From NCBI RefSeq assembly GCF_030553075.1, contig NZ_CP130701.1, positions 1,798,001-1,862,000 of the forward strand: DNA of 64,000 nt, read 5' to 3'. This DNA is from Halomonas sp. I5-271120 (GTDB lineage Bacteria; Pseudomonadota; Gammaproteobacteria; Pseudomonadales; Halomonadaceae). Each line of letters begins with the position of its first letter. Positions within the stretch are counted from its first letter, which is position 1. A program made the position numbers and the translations under genes. The notes under the pieces are model-generated. The model made no database searches, had not been told where the DNA came from, and saw nothing but the letters and a program-made list of their open reading frames with translations. This document shows positions 25,857 to 34,866 of this stretch, in pieces.

Positions 25857-27377
25857 TCAACTCGCCGGCATGGGGGGAATGGCCTCCTGCGGCAGCACTA
25901 CTCTGACCCGCAGACCGCCCTGCGGCGCGCCCTCCAGCGCCAGTTCACCGCCATGACGCTGCACCAGGCGGTCGACGATGGAGAGCCCCAGTCCTGCCCT
26001 GGCTCCCGGGCCGGCGCGATGGAAGCGTTCGATTACCTTGCGGCGCTCTGCGGCCGGAATGCCGGGGCCCTGGTCGTCAACGACCAGTGTGAAATGCGGT
26101 GATGCATGGCGTGGGTCAGCTCCCTTATCCGTGCTGTGCTCTTTGCTGTGCCCCGTGTTTTGAGGGGTGCTGTGCGTCGCGCTCGGGTCGGCATGCGGGG
26201 CGGTGCTTGGCTCGACGCTGAGCGCGACGCGCACGGTTGAGCCCGCCGGGGAATGGTGCAGGGCATTGCCGACCAGGTTCTGCACCAAGGTATCGACGCA
26301 GCCGGGCTCGGTGGTGAGTCGCCAATCCTGAGTCTCGTCGGCGTCGAGCTGAAGTTCCAGCGACGCTTCGCCAGCCAGTGGGGAGAGTTTGGCCAGGGCC
26401 TCGCGGGTTTCGCTGAGCAGGTCGATCCGTTGGCGCGGATGGTCGGCATCCTGATCGGGGTCGAGCCTGGCCAGCGTCAGCAGCTGCGAGACCAGCCGAG
26501 TCGCTCGCTCGACGCCGGCCTGCAGCTGGTCCAGCGACTCCCGGCGGTCGTCGGGCTGGGTGGTGTCGCGAGCGTTCTGGGCATGCAGGCCAAGCACGGC
26601 AAGTGGCGTGCGCAGCTCATGGGCGGCATCGGCGATGAAGCGCTTCTCGCGGGTGCGCAGGCCGCGAATCTGATCGAGCAGCCGGTTCAGCGCGCCGGTA
26701 ATGGTATCCAGCTCCTGCGGCAGGGGGGCCAGCATCAGCGGCTGCAGGTTGTGCGGGTCGCGTTCTCGGATCTGTTGCGCCATGCGCGATAGCGGCTTGA
26801 GCCCCCAGCCGATTGCCCACCACAGCAGCAGCGCCAGCACCGGCAGGCCGATCAGGTCAGGGATCAGGGTACGCAGGGCGATCAGGGTCACCAGTTCGCC
26901 ACGTACGTCCTCACGTTCCGCCACCACCACCTTGAGCCCCGGTGATGCGGAGTCCGCGGGGGCGGTGAGGGCGAAGATCCGCCACTCGAAGTCGCCGATC
27001 TCGGCGCTCTCGTAGCCGTCGCGATGGACCTCCAGCGGCGATTGCGGGGCCCGCGCCGAGCGCAGCAGCAGCTGGTCCTGCTGCCAGACCTGAAACACCA
27101 GCTTGCTCTCGTAGCGGTGGCCGGCGACGTCCATGTCGGCGCTGTCGGCGCGCGCCAGAGCACGGTCCAGGCTCGCGAGCAGGCCGGCACGCTGTTCCTG
27201 GGCCAGCGGTGCCTGCATCAGCCCCTGGATCAGCCGCGCGTTCTGCGCCAGGCGTGCATCGAACAGTTCCTCGACCTCGTGGGTGGCGTCCCGATAGCTG
27301 GTGATGCCGATGACCAGCATGCTGGTCGCGAACATCAGCAGCACCAGGCCGAGGGTGCGGCGCCGAATCGAGGTCAT
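25857..27377 (-). CDS. Sensor histidine kinase (QseC/PmrB-like)
   Basis: A 506-residue inner-membrane kinase. It has a transmembrane helix at about 10-28, a periplasmic sensor of about 130 residues, a second helix and a HAMP linker. The phospho-acceptor lies in DAAHELRTPLAVLGLHAQ and the ATPase domain has DDQGPGIP and GLGLSIVDRLVQRHGG. Between the N box and the first G box lies a low-complexity insert of roughly 35 residues rich in His, Ser and Thr. It overlaps the response-regulator gene by ATGA. The signal is unknown. Confidence 0.9.
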   Translation of the reverse strand: MTSIRRRTLGLVLLMFATSMLVIGITSYRDATHEVEELFDARLAQNARLIQGLMQAPLAQEQRAGLLASLDRALARADSADMDVAGHRYESKLVFQVWQQDQLLLRSARAPQSPLEVHRDGYESAEIGDFEWRIFALTAPADSASPGLKVVVAEREDVRGELVTLIALRTLIPDLIGLPVLALLLWWAIGWGLKPLSRMAQQIRERDPHNLQPLMLAPLPQELDTITGALNRLLDQIRGLRTREKRFIADAAHELRTPLAVLGLHAQNARDTTQPDDRRESLDQLQAGVERATRLVSQLLTLARLDPDQDADHPRQRIDLLSETREALAKLSPLAGEASLELQLDADETQDWRLTTEPGCVDTLVQNLVGNALHHSPAGSTVRVALSVEPSTAPHADPSATHSTPQNTGHSKEHSTDKGADPRHASPHFTLVVDDQGPGIPAAERRKVIERFHRAGPGARAGLGLSIVDRLVQRHGGELALEGAPQGGLRVRVVLPQEAIPPMPAS

Positions 27378-28063
27378 GAGGCGCCGTTACCGGGACTGTC
27401 GCTCGGCTTGTCGAGCACATAGCCGATGCCACGCACGGTGCGAATCAGCCCCGGAAACAGCTTGCGGCGCAGGTGGTGCACGTGGACCTCGATGGCGTTG
27501 CTCTCCACGTCCTCGTCCCAGCCATAGATCACGCTGGCCAGAGTGTCGCGGGTGAAGACGCGACCCGGATGACTCAGGAATTCCTGCAGCAGGGTGAATT
27601 CGCGCCGGGATAGATTGATCGGCTCGCCCTGGTAGCTGACCTGGTGTTCGGCGGCATCGAGGCGGATGCCGTGGACCTCGAGAGCGCTGTTTATCTGGCC
27701 GTGGCTGCGCCGCAGCAGGGCGCGCAGGCGAGCCTTGAGCTCAGCGACCTCGAAGGGCTTGACCAGGTAGTCGTCGGCGCCGGCATCCAGGCCGTTGATG
27801 CGATCCTCAATGCCGTCCCGGGCGGTCAGCACCAATACCGGCACCGGGTTGTCGCGCCCGCGCAGCTGCTTGAGCAGGCTCATGCCGTCGAGCTTGGGCA
27901 GCCCCAGGTCGAGGATCACCACGTCGAAGGGTTCGCCGTCGTTGAGGGTGGCCAGGGCCGAGCGGCCATCGCCCAGCACATCGACGGTGTAATGTTCGGA
28001 TTTAAGCGCCAGACGAATGCCCGATGCCAGGCTGGGGTCGTCCTCGACCAGCAGTACTCGCAT
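27374..28063 (-). CDS. OmpR-family response regulator
   Basis: A 229-residue two-component regulator. The receiver domain has LLVEDD, the phospho-acceptor Asp in VVILDLGLPKLDG and the conserved Lys in DYLVKPFEVAEL. The C-terminal winged helix reads LSRREFTLLQEFLSHPG and VHHLRRKLFPGLIRTVRGIGY. It is translationally coupled to the kinase gene downstream. QseB/PmrA-like systems often respond to cations or envelope stress; the target genes are not visible. Confidence 0.92.
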   Translation of the reverse strand: MRVLLVEDDPSLASGIRLALKSEHYTVDVLGDGRSALATLNDGEPFDVVILDLGLPKLDGMSLLKQLRGRDNPVPVLVLTARDGIEDRINGLDAGADDYLVKPFEVAELKARLRALLRRSHGQINSALEVHGIRLDAAEHQVSYQGEPINLSRREFTLLQEFLSHPGRVFTRDTLASVIYGWDEDVESNAIEVHVHHLRRKLFPGLIRTVRGIGYVLDKPSDSPGNGAS

Positions 28064-28179
28064 GCCTGCTCCCTGTAGATCGTGTGAATGGGGCGGCGGT
28101 CCGCGCCGGCCGCCAACGACGAACGCGGCCCTCGTCTGCCGAGGGCCGCGCCTGATGCCAACTCGCCTCTGCGTTCAGT

Positions 28180-28884
28180 CTACGGCAGCTGGTCGAGCAA
28201 TGCCTGGATCTCCTCGCGACGCCCGCGATCGGCGAGCTCGCGCCCGGGGCGTGGCGGTGCCTCAAGGGCCTGCTCCAGGGCCTGGCGGGCCTCGGCGTTG
28301 CGGCCCTGCTGGTGCAGATAGTCGCCCCAGAAGTACAGGCTGTCGATCCCGTCCGGGTTGAACTTCAGCGCCTGTCGCAGGTGCCACTCGGCCTTGTCGT
28401 CGTCGCCAAAGGCCAGTGGCCAGCCAGGCACCTGATAATACAGCGCGCCGAGACTGGTATACGCCGAGCCGTCGAGAGCCGCTGGGTCCAGATCGATGGC
28501 GGTTTCCAGGTCATCTCGCGCAGCCTTGACCAACGACAGGGCGCCGAGCCCGCCCTTGGCGCCGGCCTCGGTCGAGCGCACGATGCCGGCCCAGACATAC
28601 AGCTCGGCGGCCTTAGGGTAGCGAGTCAGATAACCGTCGGCCTCGTGCTCCAGGGTCTCGAAGGCCTTGGCCTGTGCGTCGTCCGGCATCTGATAGTGAA
28701 TCTCGGCCCAGCGCTGCTGGAGCTTGTGCACGGCATCCTCGACGGCGGGTTCCATGGCAAAGGCGGGCAGGCTTGCCAGGGCCAGCAGGCCGGCAGACAG
28801 GACGCCGGTCAATGCGGCAGTGAGACCGGCGGTGCGCCGGCCATGGCGGGCCTGCGATCGAGCTTGGAAGGAGTGGGTGCGCAT
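28180..28884 (-). CDS. Periplasmic TPR-like protein
   Basis: A 234-residue protein with a long signal peptide ending LPAFAMEP. Helical TPR-like repeats follow (YPKAAELYVWAGIVRSTEAG, LDPAALDGSAYTSLGALYYQ, HLRQALKFNPDGIDSLYFWG, QGRNAEARQALEQAL). GAGGAAG precedes the ATG at 28884, 10 nt past the stop of the SDR gene, so it looks like the last member of the cluster starting at 32699. Probably a scaffold; the partner is unknown. Confidence 0.7.
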   Translation of the reverse strand: MRTHSFQARSQARHGRRTAGLTAALTGVLSAGLLALASLPAFAMEPAVEDAVHKLQQRWAEIHYQMPDDAQAKAFETLEHEADGYLTRYPKAAELYVWAGIVRSTEAGAKGGLGALSLVKAARDDLETAIDLDPAALDGSAYTSLGALYYQVPGWPLAFGDDDKAEWHLRQALKFNPDGIDSLYFWGDYLHQQGRNAEARQALEQALEAPPRPGRELADRGRREEIQALLDQLP

Positions 28885-28894
28885 GGCGTCTTCC

Positions 28895-29746
28895 TCAGGG
28901 CTTGCCGACGAAGCGGCGAATGATCGGCAGCTGGCGATGCAGGGCGCGATCGACCACCCGCGGCACGATGGCGTTGAGTCGTACGAAGAGGCCTTCTGGC
29001 CAGCCCACCTGGGTCTCCTCGCGCTGTCCTTCGATGGCGCGGCGCACGGCTCTAGCCACCCGCTCCGGGGTGTCCATGGTGGTGCCGAGCGCCTCGTTCA
29101 TGGCTTCCACCTCGGGGCTGTTCATGGCGGTCCGGGTCGCGCGCGGGGCGACATACAGCACCCGCACCCGAGTATCGGCCAGCTCACGGCGCAGCGCCTG
29201 GGAAAAGCCGCGCATCGCGAACTTGGTGGCGCAGTAGGTGGCCTGCGACGGATAGCCGATGGCGCCGAAGGTCGAGCCGACATTGACCAGTTGACCCTGA
29301 CGGGCCGCCATCAGCTGCGGCAGCAGCTGATGGATCAGCTGCAGGGTGGCGGTCAGGTTGACGTTGATCAGCGCGGCGATGCTGTCGTCGGCCTCGTTCT
29401 CGAACAGGCCGACATGGTTGATGCCGGCCGCGTTGATCAGCACGTTGCAGTCGGCACGCCGCGCCGCCTCGACCAGACGAGCCCGAGCATCGGCGTCGGT
29501 CAGGTCGGCGGCCAACACGCTGATGTGCTCGGGGTTCTCGGCCGCCAGGGCGGCCAGGGTCTCGTCGTTGCGACCGCTGGCCAGCACCTGTGCACCGGTG
29601 GCGGCCAGCTCCTTGACCAGAGCACGCCCGATGCCGCCGCTGGCGCCGGTGACCAGGATGCGCTGTGCCGGCCAGCCGCCCACGAGGGTAGGCTTCCTGA
29701 ACCAGGGCCTGGACAAGGGCTTGGACAAACGCTTAGACCAGCGCAT
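28895..29746 (-). CDS. SDR-family oxidoreductase of the 29-33 kb cluster
   Basis: A 283-residue short-chain dehydrogenase. TGASGGIGRAL is the cofactor loop, NVLINAAGINH the Asn-Ala-Gly motif, a Ser lies in NVGSTFGAIG and YCATKFAMRGF is the catalytic Tyr-x-x-x-Lys. The start at 29746 has GGGAG upstream and overlaps the preceding gene by 14 bp. A C-terminal extension of about 50 residues (VGWPEGLFVRLNAIVPRVVD) is usual for membrane-associated fatty-acyl or sterol-like SDRs. It would reduce or oxidise the product made by the AMP ligase and redox enzyme upstream. Confidence 0.85.
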   Translation of the reverse strand: MRWSKRLSKPLSRPWFRKPTLVGGWPAQRILVTGASGGIGRALVKELAATGAQVLASGRNDETLAALAAENPEHISVLAADLTDADARARLVEAARRADCNVLINAAGINHVGLFENEADDSIAALINVNLTATLQLIHQLLPQLMAARQGQLVNVGSTFGAIGYPSQATYCATKFAMRGFSQALRRELADTRVRVLYVAPRATRTAMNSPEVEAMNEALGTTMDTPERVARAVRRAIEGQREETQVGWPEGLFVRLNAIVPRVVDRALHRQLPIIRRFVGKP

Positions 29747-30425
29747 CAGCGAGCTCCCGGGTGACATCGCCGCCGCCGCAGGCCGCTTCGACGCCGCGGA
29801 ACATGGCGCCGTACAGGCGGTAGACCATGGCGGCGGTGTCGATCACCGCGGCCAGGTCGTCCTCGTCGAGACGTTCGATGAGCGACTCGAAGAAGGCCAT
29901 GTGGCCGATATCCAGGCTGCCGTGGGAGAGCAGGTAGCTAAAGGCCTCCTTGGGCAGACCGAGGTTCTGCTGGAGCGCCTCGGCGGCCTGGGTGGCCAGC
30001 GCCGTACTGGTGCCTTCCAGCACCAGCACCATGCCGAAGAAGCCGACCGGGTTGTCGTGGGTGATCACGTCGCGCACATGGCCGACCATCAGCCGGGTCG
30101 CCGGCGCCGGAGTGGCGGCCACCACGGCATCGGGATCGCCGCCCGCGGCGCGAATGTCATCCAGAACCCAGTGCTCGTGGCCGTGCTCCTCGTCGATGTA
30201 CTCCACCAGGGCATCGCGCAGCCACCCCTTGTCGGCGGGCAGGCGGGCGCCGCAGGCCATCATCAATGGCACGGTGTAGCGCACGTGGTGATAGGCCTGG
30301 CCGAGGAAGGCCAGGTATTCGGCGTGGCTGACCTCGCCGCGCTGGGCGCGCTGCAATAGCGGGATGGCCAGCATGGCCTCGCGTTCGGTCTGGGTGTCGG
30401 CGAGCAGGCGTTGGTAGGCGCTCAT
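29733..30425 (-). CDS. Iron-containing redox enzyme (TenA/heme-oxygenase-like fold)
   Basis: A 230-residue all-helical protein of the iron-containing redox enzyme group. Metal-ligand candidates are in YIDEEHGHEHWVLDD, HGSLDIGHMAFFESLI and AYHHVRYTVPLMM. Relatives with this fold are di-iron oxidases acting on fatty acids or amino acids (for example UndA, CADD). AGGAG precedes the ATG at 30425, which overlaps the ligase stop by ATGA. The context (acyl-AMP ligase upstream, SDR downstream) suggests it acts on an activated or free acid. No substrate can be named. Confidence 0.75.
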   Translation of the reverse strand: MSAYQRLLADTQTEREAMLAIPLLQRAQRGEVSHAEYLAFLGQAYHHVRYTVPLMMACGARLPADKGWLRDALVEYIDEEHGHEHWVLDDIRAAGGDPDAVVAATPAPATRLMVGHVRDVITHDNPVGFFGMVLVLEGTSTALATQAAEALQQNLGLPKEAFSYLLSHGSLDIGHMAFFESLIERLDEDDLAAVIDTAAMVYRLYGAMFRGVEAACGGGDVTRELADALV

Positions 30426-31939
30426 GAGGCGGCTCCTGTGGAATAGGAAGAAGGCGTGGCGGACGAAGGCGTCGACGTGATGGTCGATTCGGCCTCGGCG
30501 GTCAGCCAGTCGCGGTAGGCCTCGAGCACGCTCGTGCGCCGTAGGCGGCCATTGGCGGTGAGTTGGTCATTGGCCGGGGTAAAGGGCGTCGCGCGCCGCC
30601 AGGCGTGCACCCGGGCATAGTCGGGCAGCCGGGCATTGGCCGCGGTGATGGCCGCGCTCAGGGTGTCATCGCCGGTGCTTGGGTCCCGGGGGACGATCAG
30701 CGCCCGGTTGTGGTCTAGCGCTTCGCCGTGCACTAGGGCCTGGGCGATCATGGGCTGCAGGGCGAGTTCGGATTCGACCCACTGAGGGTCGACGTTGCGA
30801 CCGTAGGCGGTGATGAAGACATCGCGCCGGCGGCCGTCGAGGTGCAACCGCTCGCCTTCCGGGCCAGGCTCGAGGCGGCCCAGATCACCACTTGAATACC
30901 AGGCGCCGATGGGGGCTTCGCCCAGGTAGCCAAGCATGGTGGCTCCCTTGATTTCGACTTCGCCGCTGGCTGAGAGGCGTACCTCGGCATGGGGCAGCGG
31001 GCGGCCGACGCCGTCGGCCGATTCGCCGGGTCGGTTCAGGCACACCACAGAGGCGCACTCCGAAAGCCCGTAGCCCTCGAAGACCGGCCAGCCGCGCTCT
31101 TCCGCCTGGGCAAGCAGGGCCGGGGCCAGTCGGGCACCGCCCGCCGCGACGAAGGACAGGCTCTCGGGCGCCTCGGGCGCGACCGCCAGCAGGGCCTGAA
31201 GCAGCTGCGGTACCAGAATCAGGCTCTGGGGCTTAACGGATTCGATGACCGACATCGCGGTGCGCGGGCAGAAGCCGCTGGCACCCTGCCAGCCAAGCGT
31301 CGCGGTGTCTGGAAGGTGGCAGGTCGCGCCGAGCCATAGCGGGACATAGAGCCCGCCGATGTTCTCGAGCAGCGTCGCCAGCGGCAGCATGGCCAGGTGA
31401 CGACAGATGTCGAGGGGCGCGACGAGGGTGGCAATGCTCTCGGCGACCCGCAGCATGGCCGCGCTATCGAGACACACCCCCTTGGGTGCGCCGCTGGTGC
31501 CGGAGGTGAAGGTGATCTTGGCGGTGCCCGCATGCATCTCGGGAGGCTTGCCGACCGTTCGGCAGGCGGTGGCGCCATCGGCGCTCGGGGCGAAGCCGAG
31601 CGCCGTCGCCTCATCGGCAGCGCCGATCCAGCTATCCAGCCCCGCGCTTGCTACCAGATGCTTTCGCTGTGACGCCGAGAAGAAGCCCGGCACTGGAACT
31701 GCCACCCGCTCATCGCTGAGCAAGGCGAGATCCCACAGCGCCCAATCGATACCGTTATCCAGCGCCAGGCCAACGCGCCGGGCATCCAGCGCCGCCAGCC
31801 GTTCACGGCGCCGATCGACCTCGGCGAGCAGCTCGCCGTAGCTCAGCTGTGCCTGCCCGTCGTCCAGGGCGATGCGGTTGGGCCAGGTCCGGGCATGCTC
31901 TGCCAGGGCCGTGAGGAAACGCTGACGTTCAGCGGACAT
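30422..31939 (-). CDS. AMP-binding acyl/aryl ligase
   Basis: A 505-residue adenylate-forming enzyme. ITFTSGTSGAPKG is the P-loop, FEGYGLSECASVV the aromatic/ATP motif, WYSSGDLGRLE the conserved Asp and GRRRDVFITAYGRNVDP the hinge of the C-terminal subdomain. It activates a carboxylic acid as the acyl-adenylate, then possibly as a thioester. GAGGGAGGG precedes the ATG at 31939, which overlaps the end of the hemolysin-like gene by 11 bp. It is the core enzyme of the five-gene cluster. Confidence 0.85.
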   Translation of the reverse strand: MSAERQRFLTALAEHARTWPNRIALDDGQAQLSYGELLAEVDRRRERLAALDARRVGLALDNGIDWALWDLALLSDERVAVPVPGFFSASQRKHLVASAGLDSWIGAADEATALGFAPSADGATACRTVGKPPEMHAGTAKITFTSGTSGAPKGVCLDSAAMLRVAESIATLVAPLDICRHLAMLPLATLLENIGGLYVPLWLGATCHLPDTATLGWQGASGFCPRTAMSVIESVKPQSLILVPQLLQALLAVAPEAPESLSFVAAGGARLAPALLAQAEERGWPVFEGYGLSECASVVCLNRPGESADGVGRPLPHAEVRLSASGEVEIKGATMLGYLGEAPIGAWYSSGDLGRLEPGPEGERLHLDGRRRDVFITAYGRNVDPQWVESELALQPMIAQALVHGEALDHNRALIVPRDPSTGDDTLSAAITAANARLPDYARVHAWRRATPFTPANDQLTANGRLRRTSVLEAYRDWLTAEAESTITSTPSSATPSSYSTGAAS

Positions 31940-32699
31940 GGCTGCCCTCCCTCTGGCGGCTGGGCAGCAGGCCCTGCGACTCGAGGTTGGCATAGGCAAG
32001 CGCCAGCGAGCCGCCCATCACCCAGGGCACCAGATCATAGTAGCTGCCCCAGGCCTCGCGGCTCTGGGCTGACAGGCGTGCCGGGTCGGCCAGCGCCAGG
32101 GGGCTCGCGGAAAGCCCCAGCCGGCGAAAACCATTGCGCACCGCCGGGGTGGCGGTGAAGACCAGCCAGGCATAGCCCTCTTCGTGCAGCTGCTCGATCA
32201 AGTGCAGGATCAGGGCGCGCTGCAGCCCTGGCCGATTACAGGCCAGGTTGCCGATTTCGACGATGCTTGAGCGCTCCACCGGCTGGCCGAAGGACTCACT
32301 CAGGGCCCGCTCGATGGAGGTGTCGAGGTAGGTCTCGAGAAACAGGGGGGAGTCGTCGGCGCACTGGGCGCCGACCGCCGCCTGAGGAAGCTCGCCCTGC
32401 CAGAGGCCCAGCAGGCGTGTCAGAAAGTGGCTGACCTGAGCGCCGTGATCGCACGCGAAGCGCTCCCGGATCAGGGTCTCAAGCGCTGACTGCTGATGCC
32501 GGTTCTCGGCGATATGCCAGGATAGCGGCGCCACTGCCTGTGGTCCTTCGCTGTCGCAAGGCCGCTCGACCGAGCTCACACCGGGCAGCGGGTCGGGCAG
32601 GGTGCCTGACAGCGTGCTGGAGAGGGTGCCTGATACAGTGCCGCCGGTTAGGCTTTCTGGCAGTGCGTCGAGCAGGGGTGTGGCTTGGTGATAGGGCAT
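31929..32699 (-). CDS. Thermostable-hemolysin family protein (GNAT-like)
   Basis: A 256-residue protein matching the Vibrio thermostable hemolysin family. Its core ESFGQPVERSSIVEIGNLAC and RPGLQRALILHLIEQLHEEGYAWLVFTATP looks like an acyl-transferase (GNAT) fold more than a pore-forming toxin. A Pro/Ser/Thr-rich N-terminal region (SGTLSSTLSGTLPDPLPG) arises from duplicated DNA. The start at 32699 is set by GGAGG 8 nt upstream; an ATG 15 bp earlier contains that site and is unlikely. It is the first gene of the cluster and overlaps the ligase gene. The name is historical; function here is open. Confidence 0.8.
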   Translation of the reverse strand: MPYHQATPLLDALPESLTGGTVSGTLSSTLSGTLPDPLPGVSSVERPCDSEGPQAVAPLSWHIAENRHQQSALETLIRERFACDHGAQVSHFLTRLLGLWQGELPQAAVGAQCADDSPLFLETYLDTSIERALSESFGQPVERSSIVEIGNLACNRPGLQRALILHLIEQLHEEGYAWLVFTATPAVRNGFRRLGLSASPLALADPARLSAQSREAWGSYYDLVPWVMGGSLALAYANLESQGLLPSRQREGSHVR

Positions 32700-32794
32700 C
32701 AGGGTCGCCTCCATGAGCTTCCCTGATAGTGTGGGTGGGCTGGCTTAACGCCGGCTTAAGATAGTCGCCCTTATCCGAATATTAGCGGACATCT

Positions 32795-33097
32795 TCAACA
32801 GCGGATGTAGCCCCATCCTGCGGCCTGATGCTCGGCCAGCGTGACCACTGCCGCCTCGACTTCCTCAATGCCTGCCGCGTTCTCAAGCCCTTGGGCCGCC
32901 AGCGAGTTGCGACACAGCCGCAGCAACGGGTCGGTGGCCGCATCGGGTGTTTCCAGCGCTGCCGCGACACCGCCGCCGTTGGCCACGATCAGCACCTTAG
33001 CGTCCGGGCGCGCGGCCAGCAGATTGACGGCATTGCGCCGGGCCCTGGCAAGCGAGGCGGGGGTGGGGGCGTGCAGCAGTACGTTGAGGGTCGACAT
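32795..33097 (-). CDS. DsrE-family small protein
   Basis: A 100-residue DsrE/DsrF-like protein (MSTLNVLLHAPTPASLARARRNAVNLL then KVLIVANGGGVAAAL, LCRNSLAAQGL). Family members work in sulfur relay or have unknown roles. The Cys in RLCRNSL is in the usual position, and a second Cys ends the protein. GGAG precedes the ATG at 33097. It is monocistronic in appearance. Confidence 0.78.
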   Translation of the reverse strand: MSTLNVLLHAPTPASLARARRNAVNLLAARPDAKVLIVANGGGVAAALETPDAATDPLLRLCRNSLAAQGLENAAGIEEVEAAVVTLAEHQAAGWGYIRC

Positions 33098-33295
33098 GGC
33101 GGGACTCCAGGCGTGATGTACAAGCGTGATGTAAAGGCGGAATGGAAGGGACCGATAAGGCGGATGTTCAAGACGGTTGAGAAAGACGGCTCAGCGTGAT
33201 CGTTGAAGCAGACCGCTTAGGCTGCAAGTTCAAGCCGCCTTTTCAGGCCGCCCGGTCAAACCGCCCTTTCAGGCGGCCTGATCAGAATAAGCGTA
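33098..33295. other. Gap with short inverted repeats before ABC operon end
   Basis: A 198-bp stretch with no gene. Around 33232-33275 it holds repeated CCGCC(C)TTTCAGGC(C/G)G blocks that can pair. They may form the 3' end of the ABC operon mRNA, but without a clear U-run. Confidence 0.35.
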
Positions 33296-34117
33296 TCAGG
33301 AGGATTCATCGGCAGCCGAGGTGCCGATCAGGCCTTCGATGCGCTGCACGCAATCGGCGAAGCCGGCGTGCTCGCGGCGCTCCTCCTTGGGCAACGCAAC
33401 ATCGACCACATCCCTCATGCCGGCGGGGGCATCGTCCGTTCCTCCGCCCAGCACCAGCACCCGGTCGGCCAGCAGCACGGCCTCCTCGATATCGTGGGTG
33501 ACGAAGACGATTGCCGCCTCGCTGCGACGACGCAGGTCGACGAGCTCGGTCTGCAGGCGCCGCCGGGTGATGGCATCCAGCGCCGAGAAGGGCTCGTCCA
33601 TGAACAGCACTCGCGGCCGCACGGCCAGTGCCCGGGCGATGCCGACCCGCTGCTGCTGGCCGCCGGACAGGGTGTGCGGCCAGCGCTCGGCATAGCCATC
33701 GAGCCCGACCAGTGCCAGGGGCTCCAGGGCGCGCTTGCGTCGCTGGGCCTTCGATAGCGCCAGGCCCTCGAGGCCCAACTCAACGTTGGCGCGCACCCGG
33801 CGCCAGGGGAACAGCCGCGGCGCCTGGAAGACCATCGACCAGGCCCGGGTGTCGGCGCTGTTGCCGGCGGGGATCTCGACCTGCCCCTGACGGGGCGCAA
33901 TCAGCCCGGCCAGGGCGCGCAGCAGGGTCGACTTGCCGACCCCGGAGGCACCGACCACCGCGACGAACTCCCGGGGCTGCACCTCGAGGTCGACGCCCGA
34001 CAGGATGGTCGTGCCATCGAAGCCGAGGCTGACACCCCGGGCGCGCAGCACCGCCGTGGGTGACGCATTCAGAGAGGACGCATCGTCTAGTGAAGGGGTA
34101 TCGCTCAGGGTTGCCAC
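33296..34117 (-). CDS. Nitrate/sulfonate/taurine-type ABC transporter ATPase
   Basis: A 273-residue ATPase of the SsuB/TauB/NrtD class. It has Walker A GASGVGKSTLLRALAG, signature LSGGQQQRVGIARAL, Walker B VLFMDEPFSALD and H-loop FVTHDIEEAV. It energises the importer formed with the permease and binding protein next to it, overlapping the permease gene by 13 bp. Which oxyanion or sulfonate is carried is not resolved. Confidence 0.9.
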   Translation of the reverse strand: MATLSDTPSLDDASSLNASPTAVLRARGVSLGFDGTTILSGVDLEVQPREFVAVVGASGVGKSTLLRALAGLIAPRQGQVEIPAGNSADTRAWSMVFQAPRLFPWRRVRANVELGLEGLALSKAQRRKRALEPLALVGLDGYAERWPHTLSGGQQQRVGIARALAVRPRVLFMDEPFSALDAITRRRLQTELVDLRRRSEAAIVFVTHDIEEAVLLADRVLVLGGGTDDAPAGMRDVVDVALPKEERREHAGFADCVQRIEGLIGTSAADESS

Positions 34118-34866
34118 CGCAGCATCCTCCGTTGGACGACCATGAACAGCGCATCGAACAGCGCATAGAGACCGGCGATGGTCAGCATGTAGACCACTAC
34201 GATATCGGTAGCCAGCAGGCCCGAGGCCTCCATCATGCGCTGACCGATGCCGGGAATGCCGAACAGCTCGGCGGCGACCACTGTCATCCAGCCCTGTCCA
34301 AGGCCGGCGCGCAGGCCGCCGAGGATGCCCGGCGCCGCGGCCGGCAGGCTGACCTTGGCCAGGCGGTCCACGAAGCGCTGCTGGCCGAAGGCGAGGGCGA
34401 CCTCGTCATAGCCCGGGTCCACCGAGCTCACCGCGCTGTAGCTGGTGAAGTAATTGATCCAGAACACGCCGATGCTGATGATGAAGGCCGCCGCGGTGGG
34501 ATTGACGCCGAACCAGATGATGGCGAACGGAATCCAGGCCAGCGGCGGAATCGGCCGCAGCAGCCGGGCGAGCCAGGCGTGCAGGGCATTGAAGGTCGGC
34601 ACCAGAGCCGCGCCGACGCCGACCATGATGCCCAGCAGCGAGCCGATCGCCACGCCAACGGCGTAGTGCGACAGGCTGGAGCGCACCACCTCGAACCAGA
34701 TGCCGTCGGCGATCTCCGCCCAGAACACGCCGGGAATGCTCGACGGCAAGGGTACCAGGTTGCCCGGCAGCAGGCCGGCGCGCAGGCTCGCCTCCCACAG
34801 GGCAATGAAGCCGGCCAGGCCCAGGGCGCTGATCAGCAGACGGCGGGGGCGCGACAGCCGAATCAC
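34105..34866 (-). CDS. Nitrate/sulfonate/taurine-type ABC permease
   Basis: A 253-residue inner-membrane permease with about six hydrophobic helices (GLAGFIALWEASLRAGLLPG at the N-terminus). The EAA-loop region reads DEVALAFGQQRFVDRLAKVSLPAAAPGI. It overlaps the binding-protein gene by 4 bp (ATGA) and the ATPase gene by 13 bp, so all three subunits are coupled. SsuC/TauC family; substrate unknown. Confidence 0.9.
   Translation of the reverse strand: MIRLSRPRRLLISALGLAGFIALWEASLRAGLLPGNLVPLPSSIPGVFWAEIADGIWFEVVRSSLSHYAVGVAIGSLLGIMVGVGAALVPTFNALHAWLARLLRPIPPLAWIPFAIIWFGVNPTAAAFIISIGVFWINYFTSYSAVSSVDPGYDEVALAFGQQRFVDRLAKVSLPAAAPGILGGLRAGLGQGWMTVVAAELFGIPGIGQRMMEASGLLATDIVVVYMLTIAGLYALFDALFMVVQRRMLRWQP

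Noticed and set aside
31929..32699. A cytolytic hemolysin role
   Set aside because: The core reads as a GNAT-like fold and the gene sits in an enzymatic cluster. There is no signal peptide, so the toxin name was not taken as function.
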